A stretch of DNA of 64,000 nucleotides. Source: Chaetoceros tenuissimus. Taxonomy: Eukaryota > Bacillariophyta > Thalassiosirophyceae > Chaetocerotales > Chaetocerotaceae. The position numbers and the translations under genes are program-made. The notes under the pieces were generated by a model that made no database searches, had not been told where the DNA came from, and saw nothing but the letters and a program-made list of their open reading frames with translations. Shown piece by piece: positions 30,948 to 43,159 of this stretch (positions within the stretch are counted from its first letter, which is position 1; each line of letters begins with the position of its first letter). The stretch spans positions 2,108,001 to 2,172,000 of the forward strand of contig BLLK01000022.1 of the NCBI GenBank assembly GCA_021927905.1. Direction: 5' to 3'.

Positions 30948-32320
30948 ATGAGTGAAACAAACGATGTGAAGCAAGAGGAGGTTGCGGCACCTGCTGCAAC
31001 TGGAATGTCTTCGGCTGCATCTTCGAGCAGTCTGCCAATGTTTATCTCATCTTCCGATGCCAATGTGAGTAGTTTCATTAAAACTTGCAAGTTCTTGTCA
31101 TATCAACCAATCATCAGCGTACTTTGACGACAACATGAAACATATATCATGTTTGGCACAAGTTCAACTCTTATGCTTCGCGTCCAAGTCACGCAACAAA
31201 GAAATGTCTAGACACACCTGGTATCTAGAATTGTTTCTCATTGCACATGATATCATGTCACGTATTTTATTCATGTACATAAACTCAATTTCTTCTTTTC
31301 CCGTTTTCACAGCAAGGAGAAAACGATGAATCAAATCTTGACCTCGACGAACTCTTTCGTGATTGCTACTTTGGTGATTTCCCAATGAACGGTCAACCTG
31401 TACCAACAACAGCTGGAGCTGCTCAGCCTCCCCCGCCACCTGTACCTCTTGTATCCAATAACGATTTCTATACTGGAAATGCTGCTTCTGTACCACAAGC
31501 AGTTCCTTCAACTCATCCAGCTACATCTGCTGCTAAGCGAAAGGCAGAAGAAGCACTCGATAATGCAGTGCCTACTCCAGTCACTTCCACCTCTACAGAC
31601 AAAAAGAGTAGTGATCCAAAGGCTTTGACTGACCAACAAAAGGTTGAACGTAGAGAACGTAACCGTAAACACGCTAAACGATCAAGGTTACGAAAGAAAT
31701 TCTTGCTTGAATCTCTTCAGGAACAAATCACTGGCCTGCAGTCCGAAATTGAGGGATTAAAAGATATCATCAAGAAAGAGTGTCCTGATACAGCTGAGAA
31801 ACTGTTGGAGGGTGTCAGTGGGCCAAAGGGGAAATTTACACCATTGCCTATGCCATCGGGTTTTGGACCTGTAAAGACTCTCATGGAACCAGATTTTCGT
31901 CTCATGTCTGCTCTTTCTGGTTCACAACAGAATTTTGCCATCTCGGATCCTTCCTTGCCAGATAATCCGATTGTATATGTAAGTCAAGGATTCTTGGATT
32001 TGACAGGATATACCCTTGATCAAGTACTGGGGAGAAACTGCCGTTTCTTACAGGGGCCGGGAACGGATCAATCTGCTGTGGATATAATCAGAAAAGGAGT
32101 CCGGGAGGGTGTCGATACCTCTGTCTGTCTCTTGAATTACAAAGCAGATGGAACTCCATTCTGGAATCAGTTTTTTGTGGCTGCGCTTAGAGATGCGGAG
32201 AATAATGTTGTCAATTTCGTTGGTGTTCAGTGCGAAGTTAGTAAGGCAGTTGTGGAGAAGCAGATGAAGGAGAAAGCAGAAGTGGATTCACAAATAAATG
32301 CCAAGCCTGGTGCAAAGTAA
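30948..32320 (+). CDS. AUREO: aureochrome: bZIP-LOV blue-light transcription factor
   Basis: Two exons, 30948-31064 and 31313-32320, joined in phase 0 over a 248-bp GTGAGT...CACAG intron, give 374 aa. The N-terminus is Ser/Ala-rich and then acidic (ESNLDLDELFRDCYFGDF), a likely activation region. The bZIP region (about residues 145-195) has the basic part RRERNRKHAKRSRLRKK and a leucine-zipper helix (LLESLQEQITGLQSEIEGL). The LOV domain (about 245-350) has GRNCRFLQGPGTD with the flavin-adduct Cys282, then LLNYKADGTPFWNQFFVA. The N-terminal bZIP with C-terminal LOV order is unique to photosynthetic stramenopiles. It would bind DNA in the nucleus and switch on blue light by FMN-Cys adduct formation. 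All photoactive residues are present. Confidence 0.97.
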
Positions 32321-32613
32321 ACTAGTGTTTACCATGGGTATTAGAATCTATTTAAGTTAAGTAACATAGAGATTCCATAATGCGATCCATGTTAGATTGT
32401 AAATAATTGATATAAAGTCAAATTAGCGCATACTTATGCTCAAAGATGAGATGATCTGTCACTTTACCTCCCAGCCAGCCGAACTCAAACACAGAGTAAT
32501 GAAACTAGGGACTTGAAAATTTAATAGCCTTTCTTACTAAGAAAATATTATCGAAATGTAAACATGTATAGCTAACTTATAAGTTACCCCAAAGTTCTTG
32601 GAAGGCAAATTTC

Positions 32614-34430
32614 TTACTTTCCACAAGCAACATTCACAAGAGCGTCAGCGAATGCAGGAATGGAGACAAGAGTGGTTGCCGCAACAGCGGTCAATACCAT
32701 ACTCAAAGCTGCAAATGGGAACGCTTCCTTTTCATGCATGATACTTGCAACTCCAAGTCCCTGTCCAGAAGCACCAATTCCCATTCCTCTGGAGACAGGA
32801 TCAGTAACTCCGCAAGCATCCATGAATGATGCCCCAAAAGTTGCACCGTAGATTCCAGTCAATACTACAACAGCACAAGCTTGTGAAACATTTCCCTTGA
32901 TAATTTGTGTAATAGCAATTGCAAGAGGAGTAGTTACATTACGAGGAAGCATTGACTTTCTCAACACGGATCCGGTAGCTCCTCCCAAGTTCAACAAACG
33001 AACAAAGAACGCAGTTCCGAACAAACCTCCAGCAGATCCGATAAACATACTTGTCATTACAGTCAGGAAATTCTGTGCAATTTGATCCTTACGAGAGTAT
33101 ACAGCGATTGCAAAGGACACAACCGATGGTCCAAGTAGATACAAGAGAATATCTCCTGCTCCAGCCTTCATAAAGTCCATGGATCCAGATTTGTACGTTG
33201 CAAGTACATTATTAAAAGATTTTCCGGTAATCATACTCAAAATTTGAGTGACTACAAGTGTGACAGCTGTTGAGGTTACAAGCGGGTGAACAATCTTGAC
33301 AAAAGCTGCTGGTAATCTAGCTCCCCAAATGTATCCAAAGAAGGTGGTAATGGTCATGAAAATTGCTCTGAGAGGGGTTGCATACTCATTGCCGGATAAG
33401 GATGCTCCAATACTGATTGCACCAGAAAGAATGAAGGATTTCAAAAGAAAGTCAACAAGTTCTGGAGAGTATGGCTTTGCAGCTGGCGCTTTTGGTCCAG
33501 CAGAAGCAGCAGCAGTGGTAACAGTTCCTTGCATTTTACGAAGTCCAAGAACAGCAAAGGCTGTGGTTGCTGCAGAGTAGTAGAATCCAACAACAACTAC
33601 AGCAAGTACCTTGAGAATCTAATGAAGAAAACGAAAAAAATGTGAGCAAATAAATTACATGGAAAATATGATGACGAAGGAATCATGCAATGAAATCTGT
33701 GTGTATCAGACAACGGCCTAACCGTTCTTTGTAGGTCCATGCTACCAAAAAGGCTTCCTGGTGGGTTTTATCGCAATTAAGCGTTCCAGGAACAACTTAG
33801 TGGGCTACCTTTCAAAACTTTCATCATTTACACATTACTTAGATTGACTTGAATAGGCATTTCAAGCTTCTTCACTTTTGCATAAACAAGCACTGCCAAT
33901 AGTCACAGTTTTGTCGCAAATAATAACGAAAACAATTTACTCACCTCTACAGCATTTCCCATGCTTGGAGCATTAGGCAACATGGCTAATCCAGGAACGA
34001 AGAAAACAGCAATCCATCTCGCCAAGAGTCCACTTCCTGGACTCAGATACTGAAAGACAGCATCACCACTTCCCTTGACAACAACATTCATCAACAACAT
34101 CAAGGTAAAGAGAATACAACAACCTCCCAATTGTGAAGGAAAGGCAATTCCATATTTCTTAAATACAACACGGAATAAATGATCAAGTACAAGAAAGATG
34201 GCAGTACCTTTCAATTCTTGAGATGTTGGAGTAGCTGGCAATCCTCCTCCACGAATTTCTTGTGGAGAGTAAGAAGCAGATGCAATGTCAACGGAAGATG
34301 TCAGTGCGGATACATCTTTCTCGTGTAGCTTGGGTAAGAAGGATACGTTGCTTCCAATGGATTTCGAAGAGGCAAGAGTTGCTACTCCTAGTAATAGCAA
34401 TACTGCCAATCTTTTATGAGATGAGAGCAT
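32614..34430 (-). CDS. PLGG1: LrgA-LrgB fusion, plastidic glycolate/glycerate translocator (PLGG1) like
   Basis: Two exons, 34430-33945 and 33618-32614, joined in phase 0 over a 326-bp intron, give 496 aa. Exon 1 carries a signal peptide (KRLAVLLLLGVATLASS) and an LrgA-type membrane domain (FPSQLGGCCILFTLMLL, ARWIAVFFVPGLAMLP). Exon 2 carries an LrgB-type domain (LLYLLGPSVVSFAIAVY, RKSMLPRNVTTPLAIAI, GIGASGQGLGVASI). The intron thus separates the two halves that are distinct genes in bacteria. In plants this fusion exports glycolate and imports glycerate across the inner envelope during photorespiration. The N-terminus lacks a clear Phe after the signal peptide, so the exact membrane is uncertain. 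This intron is one of the longest in the window. Confidence 0.9.
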
Positions 34431-34822
34431 GATTGTTTGTGGTCAGGAGGGCACACTGCTATTGCATTAGGTACTCTCTGAATCATTCTTTTGGATTTCG
34501 TTTTTCATCGATGGTCGGTGGTGGACAGCAAAAGAGAGAGGAAATCAAACTTGTGTCAACACAAGATACTCATTGTTGGGTTGGGAGTGTTATTTACGGG
34601 TAGGATCCTACACGTCGATCGCTAAAGTGAAAGTAGGACAAAAAAGCCACAAAATGAAAAAGGGGAGCAAAAATTGAAAAAACACAGAAGAATCTAATGA
34701 ATTAATACTATAATTAAAACTTCATTGAAAAGAAGTACTTATACACCATAGAGACTTCTTCTCCCATCTGTACACAAATATAAAAGAGAAAACTCCGCTG
34801 ACAGTTCTATATTCAAGTCATT
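34431..34822. other. divergent intergenic region
   Basis: 392 bp between the starts of the LrgAB-like and PIG-O genes. It is AT-rich with A-runs near 34640-34690; no gene is seen. Confidence 0.5.
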
Positions 34823-37788
34823 ATGAATTCAGAATCCATTCGTCCCCTTCTCCAGTCCAAACGAATACAAATCTTCAATCTATTATTGACCCTGTTTGGC
34901 ATATACAAATTCACGTCGGCTTTTTTCCTTGCCAAAAAGTCTATGCCACATGTATCTTCCTGTGATCCTAATTCTGCATCAGACCTATTAAAGAACGTCC
35001 TTGGTTTTTCTGACACACATGTGGATAAACTACGTACATTGGGAATACTCTCTACTCACAATCAAGATGATAATCAAGCCAATGGATGCTGGATGCCACG
35101 AAGGGTAGATTCTATAGCCATCATTGTAGTAGATGCACTTAGATTTGATTTCGCATTGGAGCATTTACCCCTTTCCATTGGTTCGAGAATTGACAAGGAA
35201 TTGAAACTTGAATCTAAATTTGAAGACGAGGAAAAAGCTTTGAATGGTACTGTCAATGACAAGCAAAAGAATGAATCATCCATGACTTTTAATATTGACA
35301 GAGGGCAGTCGCAATTGTTTCAATTTCTAGCTGACCCCCCGACTGTTACTATGCAGCGATTAAAAGGATTGACTACTGGAGGACTACCTACATTTGCAGA
35401 TATTTCAGGGTCGTTCGGAGGGGCTAATGTCGATGAAGATTCATGGGTGCAGCAAATGTACAATGTAGATTATCATAAACGGGGACTTGCACAACATGGT
35501 AAAATGGCTTTTGTAGGGGATGATACTTGGGTAGATTTATTTCCTCATGAATTTCATGAAGCACACCCATATCCGTCCTTTAATACACGAGATTTGGATA
35601 CAGTAGATAATGGATGTTTGAAGCATTTGCCTCGTTTGTTGCATCATTTTGGGAGTAATTCTTTGATGGAAAATGGTGCAGATGTTCAAAACAATACTTA
35701 TTTTGAATTATTAGTGACACACTTTTTAGGAGTAGATCATGTTGGACATACATATGGGCCGCATAACAGTCATATGGATACCAAGTTGGAACAAATGGAT
35801 GACGCATTGCAAACTATTTTAGGGAAAATAGATGAAGCAAAAGATGTTTGTCAAGTTGCATTTATTTTCGGTGACCATGGAATGACTGAAGATGGGAATC
35901 ATGGTGGTGGATCTGATGAAGAGACTCATGCCGCATTGTTTGCTCATTATTCACCAGGATGTGGTGATTTAGGTCCATCTCTGGATTTAAATGGATCTGA
36001 AGTGGGGAAACATTCAGAAGAGGCTTTCAAATCAATCAACCAAATTGATCTAGTCCCTACTATTGCATTACTGCTGGGATTGCCTATTCCATTCGCAAAT
36101 TTAGGTGGAGCTGTACCAGCTCTCTTACCCCCTTTGATTAGGAATGAAACTCACACAATACCTCAAGTCATCGAGGCTCCCTTTGTTGCCACTGCTTTGG
36201 CTTTGAATGCTGCACAAGTGTGGGATTATCTTTCTACATATTCTAGTTCTGCCAACAGATTACCAGATGATAGTATGATGGAACTGAAAGCAATTTTGGA
36301 TGATGCTACGAATCGTTTGAAGTCAGCTCTTGATCAGAATGGAGGTTTTGATTCAGTTGTCTACAGAGAGGCATGTGGATTATATCGATACTTTCTCTTT
36401 TCAGCTACAGACCTAGGCAAAAAGGTTTGGACTAAATTTGATACATTTGGGATGAATTTGGGCATAGTTATTCTACTGCTAGCTTTGTTCATTCAATTGA
36501 TACTCATCTTTCTTGTTGGAATGAAGACTAACCAAAAAGAAATGAAATCAGATGCCTTGTCTTCTTTGGACAGAAAACAAAAGTTTGTTGAATATTTCGT
36601 GCTTGGAGGAACTATTGTGATGCACTGTGTCCTCCTGACCTTTAGCAATAGCTATATTTCCGCAGAAGGATCAATTGTAATGTATCTTCTTGGAATAATA
36701 TGCATAATGATTGCCTTGTTTACATACCTTAAAGAAGAGACAGATGACGGTAGTCTTGTTCAAAATATCTCTGCACCACTTATGATCGCGGCCTGTGCAA
36801 GGTTGAACGAGCTATTCATTAGTGGTCATGGTATGGATCCAAGCATAAGAGCTCATTGGGCACATAGGCATTCAGTTTTCTTGACCTCACTCATAATCAT
36901 GGCGTTGATAAGGATCATGTATTTCAATAGAAGAAGGACTGAAGATGGAAAGCTACATGCTGCTATGGATATTTTGACTTCCTCACTCTTGGCATTTAGT
37001 TGGCACGAAAAACGATCCGAAGAAGTTCATAGACAAGGTTATTTGACAACTAGGTTTGCGATGCTACTTTGTGTAGTTGGTTTCTTTATGGAATTGTATA
37101 AAATGCGATTGCATTCGACTTCGCAGGGTGGGTACGCGACTTTCCATAGACAAAATAGATTACTTGGCAAGGTTATTTTATTCGTTGTAACTGTGACAGG
37201 CCCATCTGCAGCAGCCTCATCGGTACTTTTTGTAATACAATATGCCGTCTTTTCTCTTTTAATACAGAAACAGAGCAAGGTGAGTTTCAATATATGTTTT
37301 CTTTCAGATTTAATGTAAGTTCAAAACTAATAGACCTTGTACTAAAGATTCAACCTCCCATGATTGCGATGATGTGGAGACTTTGCGTTCGACATTCCTT
37401 TTTCGCCACTGGACATGCATGTTCTTTCAACAGACTTCAATATTCAGCAGCTTTTGTTGCTTTCGAGACTTTCAAATACGGACCTGCAGGTATCTCTCTA
37501 TTCCTCAACACTTTTGGGTGGGATATTATTGGTATATTTGCCCTAGCCAACATTTGTCAAGCCACTGAGAACAAAATCGTATTGTATTATTTTTTCATTT
37601 ATCAGCAGCTCGAAACTGTTATTGCATGTATATCTGTTAGCATACTAAAGAGGCATCTCATGGTATGGGCTGTCTTTGCACCAAGATTTGTCTTCAGTGC
37701 AATTGTCTTATGCCTTTGTAGTATACACTTCATCTTCTCAACATATAACGACGAAAAAGCTCATGAGCAGAAACGTCATCAGAAGTAA
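34823..37788 (+). CDS. PIGO: GPI ethanolamine phosphate transferase 3 (PIG-O)
   Basis: Two exons, 34823-37279 and 37348-37788, joined in phase 0 over a 68-bp intron, give 965 aa. An N-terminal anchor helix precedes a lumenal alkaline-phosphatase-like domain: IIVVDALRFDF with its metal Asp, TTGGLPTFADI with the nucleophile Thr, VTHFLGVDHVGHTYG and FIFGDHGMTEDGNHGG supply the zinc ligands. About ten membrane helices follow, ending with RHSFFATGHACSFNRLQYSAAF, a hallmark of PIG-O near the C-terminus, which appears only after splicing. The enzyme adds ethanolamine phosphate to the third mannose of the GPI anchor in the ER, where protein is later attached. Confidence 0.92.
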
Positions 37789-37865
37789 TTCTTCCAACCA
37801 TTTTTAAAAATAGAAATTATTTTTACTTCTGAAAAGGTTTTATTTTTAAAGATAATACAAAAGTT

Positions 37866-40148
37866 CTATTCTCGTGCAAATTCTCCGGTATTTGTGCTTT
37901 TGCGCACCAAATAAGACAGAACATCAAGGCAACAATTAGATGTTGCTGCAATCTGCAATGCTGTTAGCATTGAATATTTATTTTCCATTCTATAAGGTAC
38001 TAGGGTATTCAAACAATCTTCGCTTTTGGAGCCAACTTTTCTAAAGAAGTTGTAAGGAACTTCTGGGTTCATTGAGCATAAATGTAGAGGGAGAAAGCCA
38101 AAATTATCAACTTGTTGAAAGAGTCCCGAATCCAAATCATCCAGGATGATGGAGCCAATTTTATCATCAAGGGTAGCAATTGAACACAATATATGCGCGG
38201 CATTACGACCTAAAACATTTAATTGATTTTTAGAATCGCAGCCATAGAGGAAGTATATTGTTTTCCAAGTGAACTCCTTTGGACGTGAGACTATTGCTCC
38301 GTGTAACGGCAAGAATGGTGTAACCTCTTCGGACAAATGTGGAGAAGGTACAAATCTTTTGTAGAGGATAGATGAAAGCAATATTTCGATGCACTCAATA
38401 TAAGGCTTTTGTGATAACATGGCTTCTCTTCTGGTAGACGAAGATCCAAAGTTCGCTTCATCAACTTCAAGGTTTAGTGAGTCAATGGCGATGTCTAGGG
38501 CAGATAATCTCTCAGTTTCGTCTCTGACATGTACCAAGTCATAATCCAAAGCAAGAATAGTTCGAATCCCTGCTGAAAAACCACTTGATGCAGCAATGTG
38601 GATAGGAAATTGACCCTCATTGTTGGTGACATAAAGAGCAGGCTTGAAAGCAGTCAAGAGACAGATCACAATTTGAGCCATATCTTCAAAATTATTTCCA
38701 AGCTCAAGAGCATTGTGCAGGGGGAGGTCCCCAAAATCATTCTTGATTTTTGCACATTGCGAGACTGTTTCCGTCAGCAAAACTACAGTTGGAAGGTGGC
38801 CATTTTCGACCGAAATGTGTAATGGCGTTTGTCCAACAGAATTCCTCACCAAAGCCGAACCAGCATCTACACTCAATAGAAACTTCATTACACGGGCTGA
38901 TCCCTTCATGGCAGCTGTGAATAAAAATCTCAGAGTAAGTAAAACAAGTGCAATTTATCATGTGACAAGATATTGAAAATACTCACCTTCGTGCATTGCT
39001 ACGTTCCCAATGGAATCATTTGTACAAGTCCACCGGGTACATGATGGGTACTTAATAAGAAAATCTTTCACCTGATTTAAGTTGTCTTTTCTACTTGCTT
39101 CATGAAGTTTCTTTGTTACCTCAATTTGATGCTGTTGAGTTTGACCAATTGAATTAAAGAGTCGGTATTCATGGGATAGAGTTTCTGATAGTATATTCGT
39201 CATGGAAGGCTGGCCGAAAAGGCCTCGACCGGGGTAAGAATGTGTTGTATGCAAAGCCAAATTCATCCTGTTAAAGTCAGGCAGAATTGGCAATGAGGAA
39301 TCAGAGTATGGCTTATATAAATGAGCTTCATATGACACAGAAGAACATGAGTCGGAATGAGCTCGTTTAGTACTTCTATCCGAGAATCTCTCTGATTTCG
39401 AGCAAGGGTCTCTGATCAACTCGAAATAATCTCGTTTGAAGGATGATTCCCTATACTCTTTTAAATTTTGTTTCACCTGTGAGGGAGGGGGAGAAGGGGA
39501 TTCAGATGACGAAGATGGTTTGTAATGAGTATTGCTTTTGCTCAGCAGTCCATTATTTTCTTCTTTGTCTGCTACGGATGAGGGGATGTAAATTTCCTTA
39601 TTGATCAGACAGTCATCAGCCTCCTTCGTGTCATGGGACATTGTCTCAGCTCCAGTGATATGCTCACATTTAAGATTTCCACGACGATCTTTAGACGATA
39701 CAAAAGATTCATCATATGTCTTGAATGTTCTTTCGCTCTGCTGCTTACTCTTGAGAAGACCAAGGTTCCACGCTCTCCTTTTCTCCGCAATCTTTGATCC
39801 ACAAGATTTAGCAGGAAGGGTAGAATCGTAAGAGTTCTCGCTGTTCCTCAAATCGCTTGATAGAGAACTTGATCTCTTAGACTCTGGACTCATTGACGAA
39901 GCCATCGCTTCTTTCCTCATCTTTCGACGAAGACTTCCTTTCACATGGGTCCTCTCGGAGATGGATGATCTAAAGGAGAAGCCACTACATCTGCTACTAA
40001 ATCTTCGAATAATCGACCTCAATAAAGGAGTTCGACCTTCGTCTCTTGAAGATCGACGGCGATGCAGTGTGGAATCTCGATCAACTCCATCTCCTGACAA
40101 TACAGAAACATTATCGCTCTGCAGCGATCTATCATCGATATCATTCAT
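37866..40148 (-). CDS. ankyrin-repeat protein with Ser/Arg-rich N-terminus
   Basis: Two exons, 40148-38987 and 38914-37866, joined in phase 1 over a 72-bp intron, give 736 aa. The first ~300 residues are disordered and rich in Ser, Arg and Lys (RRFSSRCSGFSFRSSISER, SSSSESPSPPPSQ). From about residue 345 ankyrin-type units appear: LHEASRKDNLNQVKDFLI, GQTPLHISVENGHLPTVVLL, GDLPLHNALELGNN, GQFPIHIAASSGFSAGI, FLPLHGAIVSR and GFLPLHLCSMNP, with spacing looser than canonical 33 residues. This build is common in diatom genes of unknown role. A protein-interaction role is all that can be inferred. Confidence 0.85.
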
Positions 40149-40962
40149 CTTTCTCCTAAGCTGAAAAGTTTATCTCTTGTGTAATGAAGGAACTGTACAA
40201 GTCGAGTGGTAATCGATTAATATGTTATGTGGATAGTTTGGAGAGAACACCTATCAACAGAGAACCATTTGAGCTTCTCAAAAAAATCAATCAGATTTGG
40301 AATGATTGATTTCTACATAGGCTTCTGAAAAGTACCAATCATTTTCGAGTATATGTCAAACTTCTGACTCATTGAGATATATTCATGGAAAATTAATACA
40401 TTACAGACACTTTCTCAAACCAGATGTGTCTACATTCTTTCGTGAAACGATTGATTTCTAATGCGACTTCGTAACAAGAGAAGGTCAAATATGGGAAAAA
40501 GTTATTATGATTGGCTGTTGTAGGAAGGTACTCTCACTGAGAAGCTCAGCCTTTCCTTTGGTGGGAAGTTTGGGAAGAAGCCCAACATGACAGAGGATAA
40601 AGAGCAAACTATCTGATGTATATGCACATTTCAACCATGCCCAATCATACAAGGTGATCATTATGCAATTCCTTTGTTTTATAATTTCAAGGGCAAGAAG
40701 TCAAAAGTAGGTCTACGAAAAAAAATGGAATGAGGACCAAGGAGTTTAGGCGATTTTTACAGTTAGATCAGGTGATTTACCACGACTAACACATCTTATA
40801 TGTATTTTGAAATTAGCGCTTCTTCCCTTCCTCCTCCACCACAACAAACAGAAAAGGCCAAATTCACAATTGTTGCATAAACAAATGGAATAAGACTATC
40901 AACATTGTAACTGAAGGATCATTTTCAACTACAATCGTTTAGGTGCGCAGGTAGATTGTAAA
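40149..40962. other. divergent intergenic region, no gene seen
   Basis: About 810 bp between two start codons pointing apart. A short imperfect inverted stretch (ACTGAGAAGCTCAG near 40540) is the only structure noticed. Confidence 0.45.
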
Positions 40963-42285
40963 ATGAAAACGGGGGTGAAATTATTTCTGATAGCGGCCAT
41001 CGTTTTAAATGTATATGTGGCACGAACTCAACTGAATTCTCCATCACTATTTGAACCATATGATAGTAGACATGCCATCCTTCAAAGCTCAGAGGACGAT
41101 ATACAGGGCCTAGTCAGAGAATCTACTATCGGCTCTACTTTGCTTCGATCGACATTAAAGGTTCCGGAAGATACTCACACCTCTGCACAATTGCCATCGA
41201 CGGAGAAGTTGTCCTCGTTAACGCACATCTTGGACGAAACAAAGGCTCTAAGAGACCTATGGCTTGGTGAATACATCAGCCCGAAAGATGTCGTAGAGAA
41301 CACACCTACAGTTGTTGAAATTGTAGTTACATATTGTCGGTCTGACTTTACAAGGTACATGGATCATTTTGGGACAGTATTGCCAAAGTCTATCAAAACA
41401 TTTAAATTTGTCATCATGTCAAAATGTGGAAATGAAGCAGTCATAGAAAAGGAGATTAAGGATAAGCTCAACTCTCATCCTCGATTTCAATATGAGATTC
41501 ATCCCCTACGTAATAAAGGCGGCTGTGATCTCGGAGCTGCGCACTACATGAATTTATTTTTCAAGAATGAGACTGAAGAGAGTGTCAGAAATAAGGTAGT
41601 ATTCTTCCTCAAGGATGGTCCAAGAACATTGAAACACTTCCACATGACAAAAGTTGAAGGTTTCAAGAAGAGCCACTGGAGAGATTTGAGAAATATGTGG
41701 GATATAGCTTCTAAAGGCCGCTTCATTTGCGGTACGGAATACAAACAGAGTCGCTGGTCTAAACGATGGGGCCATTACTCACCTTCCATGTATCACGATC
41801 CAAAGCTTCTCAAAAATTTCATGATGAAAAAGTATACTAGATTTAATGACCCTGACAATGTGTCAAATGGCAAAGAGTTCACAAGAGGTTACAATAACCT
41901 CGGTGATTTTGTAGAGAAAGAGCTATCATGGTCCTTCCCAAACAACCAAGCAGTTGAAGTTTGTTATGGAGGCTCTTGGGCTATCCATGCACAAGCCCTT
42001 TTTGAAAGAAAAGAGGAACTGCAAAAGGATGTTGCTCACGCTGAGCAACTTCTACTTGCGGGTGCAGATATCAGTATTGTAGAGCATTTTCTAGAGAGAC
42101 TTTGGGCAGCAATGTTGTCAAAGCCATTGAATGACCATCAGCTTGAAGTTTTTATGGAACTTCAAACAGAACCATGGGATGATAATCCAGTCAATGGGGT
42201 ATATGTGACGGACAAATTCAATATTAATAACTGGAGCTCTTCTACGAATAGTAGGCTGCATCTGAATTTTACAAGCACAGTGTAA
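40963..42285 (+). CDS. type II membrane or secreted protein, DUF3431-like
   Basis: A single exon of 440 aa. An N-terminal signal or anchor (LFLIAAIVLNVYVA) is followed by a Ser-rich stem, then a conserved-looking domain from about residue 115: EIVVTYCRSDFTRYMDHF, FKFVIMSKCGNE, GGCDLGAAHYMNLFF, KVVFFLKDGPRT, SHWRDLRNMWDIASKGRFICG and CYGGSWAIHAQ. The pattern of an early strand with a query such as VVTY, then VVFFLKD, and a late CYGGSW resembles DUF3431-type glycosyltransferase-like proteins of the secretory pathway. Several N-glycosylation sites (NET, NVS, NFT) agree with lumenal location. The reaction is unknown. Confidence 0.7.
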   Translation: MKTGVKLFLIAAIVLNVYVARTQLNSPSLFEPYDSRHAILQSSEDDIQGLVRESTIGSTLLRSTLKVPEDTHTSAQLPSTEKLSSLTHILDETKALRDLWLGEYISPKDVVENTPTVVEIVVTYCRSDFTRYMDHFGTVLPKSIKTFKFVIMSKCGNEAVIEKEIKDKLNSHPRFQYEIHPLRNKGGCDLGAAHYMNLFFKNETEESVRNKVVFFLKDGPRTLKHFHMTKVEGFKKSHWRDLRNMWDIASKGRFICGTEYKQSRWSKRWGHYSPSMYHDPKLLKNFMMKKYTRFNDPDNVSNGKEFTRGYNNLGDFVEKELSWSFPNNQAVEVCYGGSWAIHAQALFERKEELQKDVAHAEQLLLAGADISIVEHFLERLWAAMLSKPLNDHQLEVFMELQTEPWDDNPVNGVYVTDKFNINNWSSSTNSRLHLNFTSTV

Positions 42286-42394
42286 TTGTCTAAAGTAGAA
42301 AAGAATTTTTGGGTTCAGTTTGCGAAGTTTGATTGAATATTTTGAAAGATCAGTTTAAAAATTATATCCAGACATATGTTGTATGGATGGAAAC

Positions 42395-43159
42395 TTATGA
42401 GCCAAGATTTTCCTTCGTTTTTGCTTTCTTTTTTTGAATTGTCTCATCATCATCATTCGCGTAAAGAATCTTTTTTGATTTGGCATATACGACCTTTTCA
42501 ATGTAGCGAAGAGGTAGCATACCATCAATACCAGAGGAAAGAATAACTCCATTATCACTTTTGTAAAATGTTATCGCATCTTCAGAGCATGAAGCCCCAT
42601 CAACGTAGATATAAATTTCGCAATTTTTTCTCATACCGGAAATGACTCCAGATTCACCCGGCAGACCTGATGCAAAGTGAATGTGATTTCTTTTCATTCT
42701 GCTCAAACCTTGCTTGGATATATGCTGTTTCCAAGCTTCCGCATTAGTTCCGTGCATTATTGTCAAATCTTTCAACTCTTCAGGTGGAATTTCAGTCAGC
42801 AGTTCTTCGCATCTAATATTTGGAATTGAATGACCTTGATTTGCACGTATACAAAGTACCTCTTCTGCATCTCCATCTTTCTCAGAGTCATTCTCTACAA
42901 ATCGGTAGCTTAATGGTTTCTTATTTTTGTACAAAACTTTCTTCTTGGTCAATTTGAATCTCTGCTTTTCATTTGTTTCCACCACTCGGAAAACATCTTG
43001 CTCCAAGTATGTGTTAAGGTTTCTATCTCGTAGGGATAGTATTGCATCCACAGGGACATATCCATCGCTGCTCATATTTAGCTTCAATTGTGGAGCTTGG
43101 TGTCGTAAAACTTTACTGAGGGCCCTCGATAGGGCTGTATCTCGTTTCTGTTGCGACAT
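42395..43159 (-). CDS. TPT1: tRNA 2'-phosphotransferase (KptA/TPT1 family)
   Basis: A single exon of 254 aa with an in-frame stop at 42395. The N-terminal KptA half has SRALSKVLRHQAPQLKL and DGYVPVDAIL; the C-terminal half has CIRANQGHS, IMHGTNAEAW and MKRNHIHFASG, then IYIYVDGASCSEDAITFYKSDN. These carry the conserved Arg-His-Arg-Arg residues (R in LRHQ, RANQGHS, HGT and the RNHIHF strand). The enzyme removes the splice-junction 2'-phosphate of tRNA, using NAD+ and yielding ADP-ribose 1",2"-cyclic phosphate. Its presence fits tRNA splicing by a 5'-3' ligation route. Length is close to the eukaryotic family. Confidence 0.95.
   Translation of the reverse strand: MSQQKRDTALSRALSKVLRHQAPQLKLNMSSDGYVPVDAILSLRDRNLNTYLEQDVFRVVETNEKQRFKLTKKKVLYKNKKPLSYRFVENDSEKDGDAEEVLCIRANQGHSIPNIRCEELLTEIPPEELKDLTIMHGTNAEAWKQHISKQGLSRMKRNHIHFASGLPGESGVISGMRKNCEIYIYVDGASCSEDAITFYKSDNGVILSSGIDGMLPLRYIEKVVYAKSKKILYANDDDETIQKKKAKTKENLGS

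Noticed and set aside
38555-38580. TAGTTCGAATCCCTGCTG, like the T-arm of a tRNA
   Set aside because: It lies inside the ankyrin coding exon and no matching acceptor stem or anticodon arm exists nearby.
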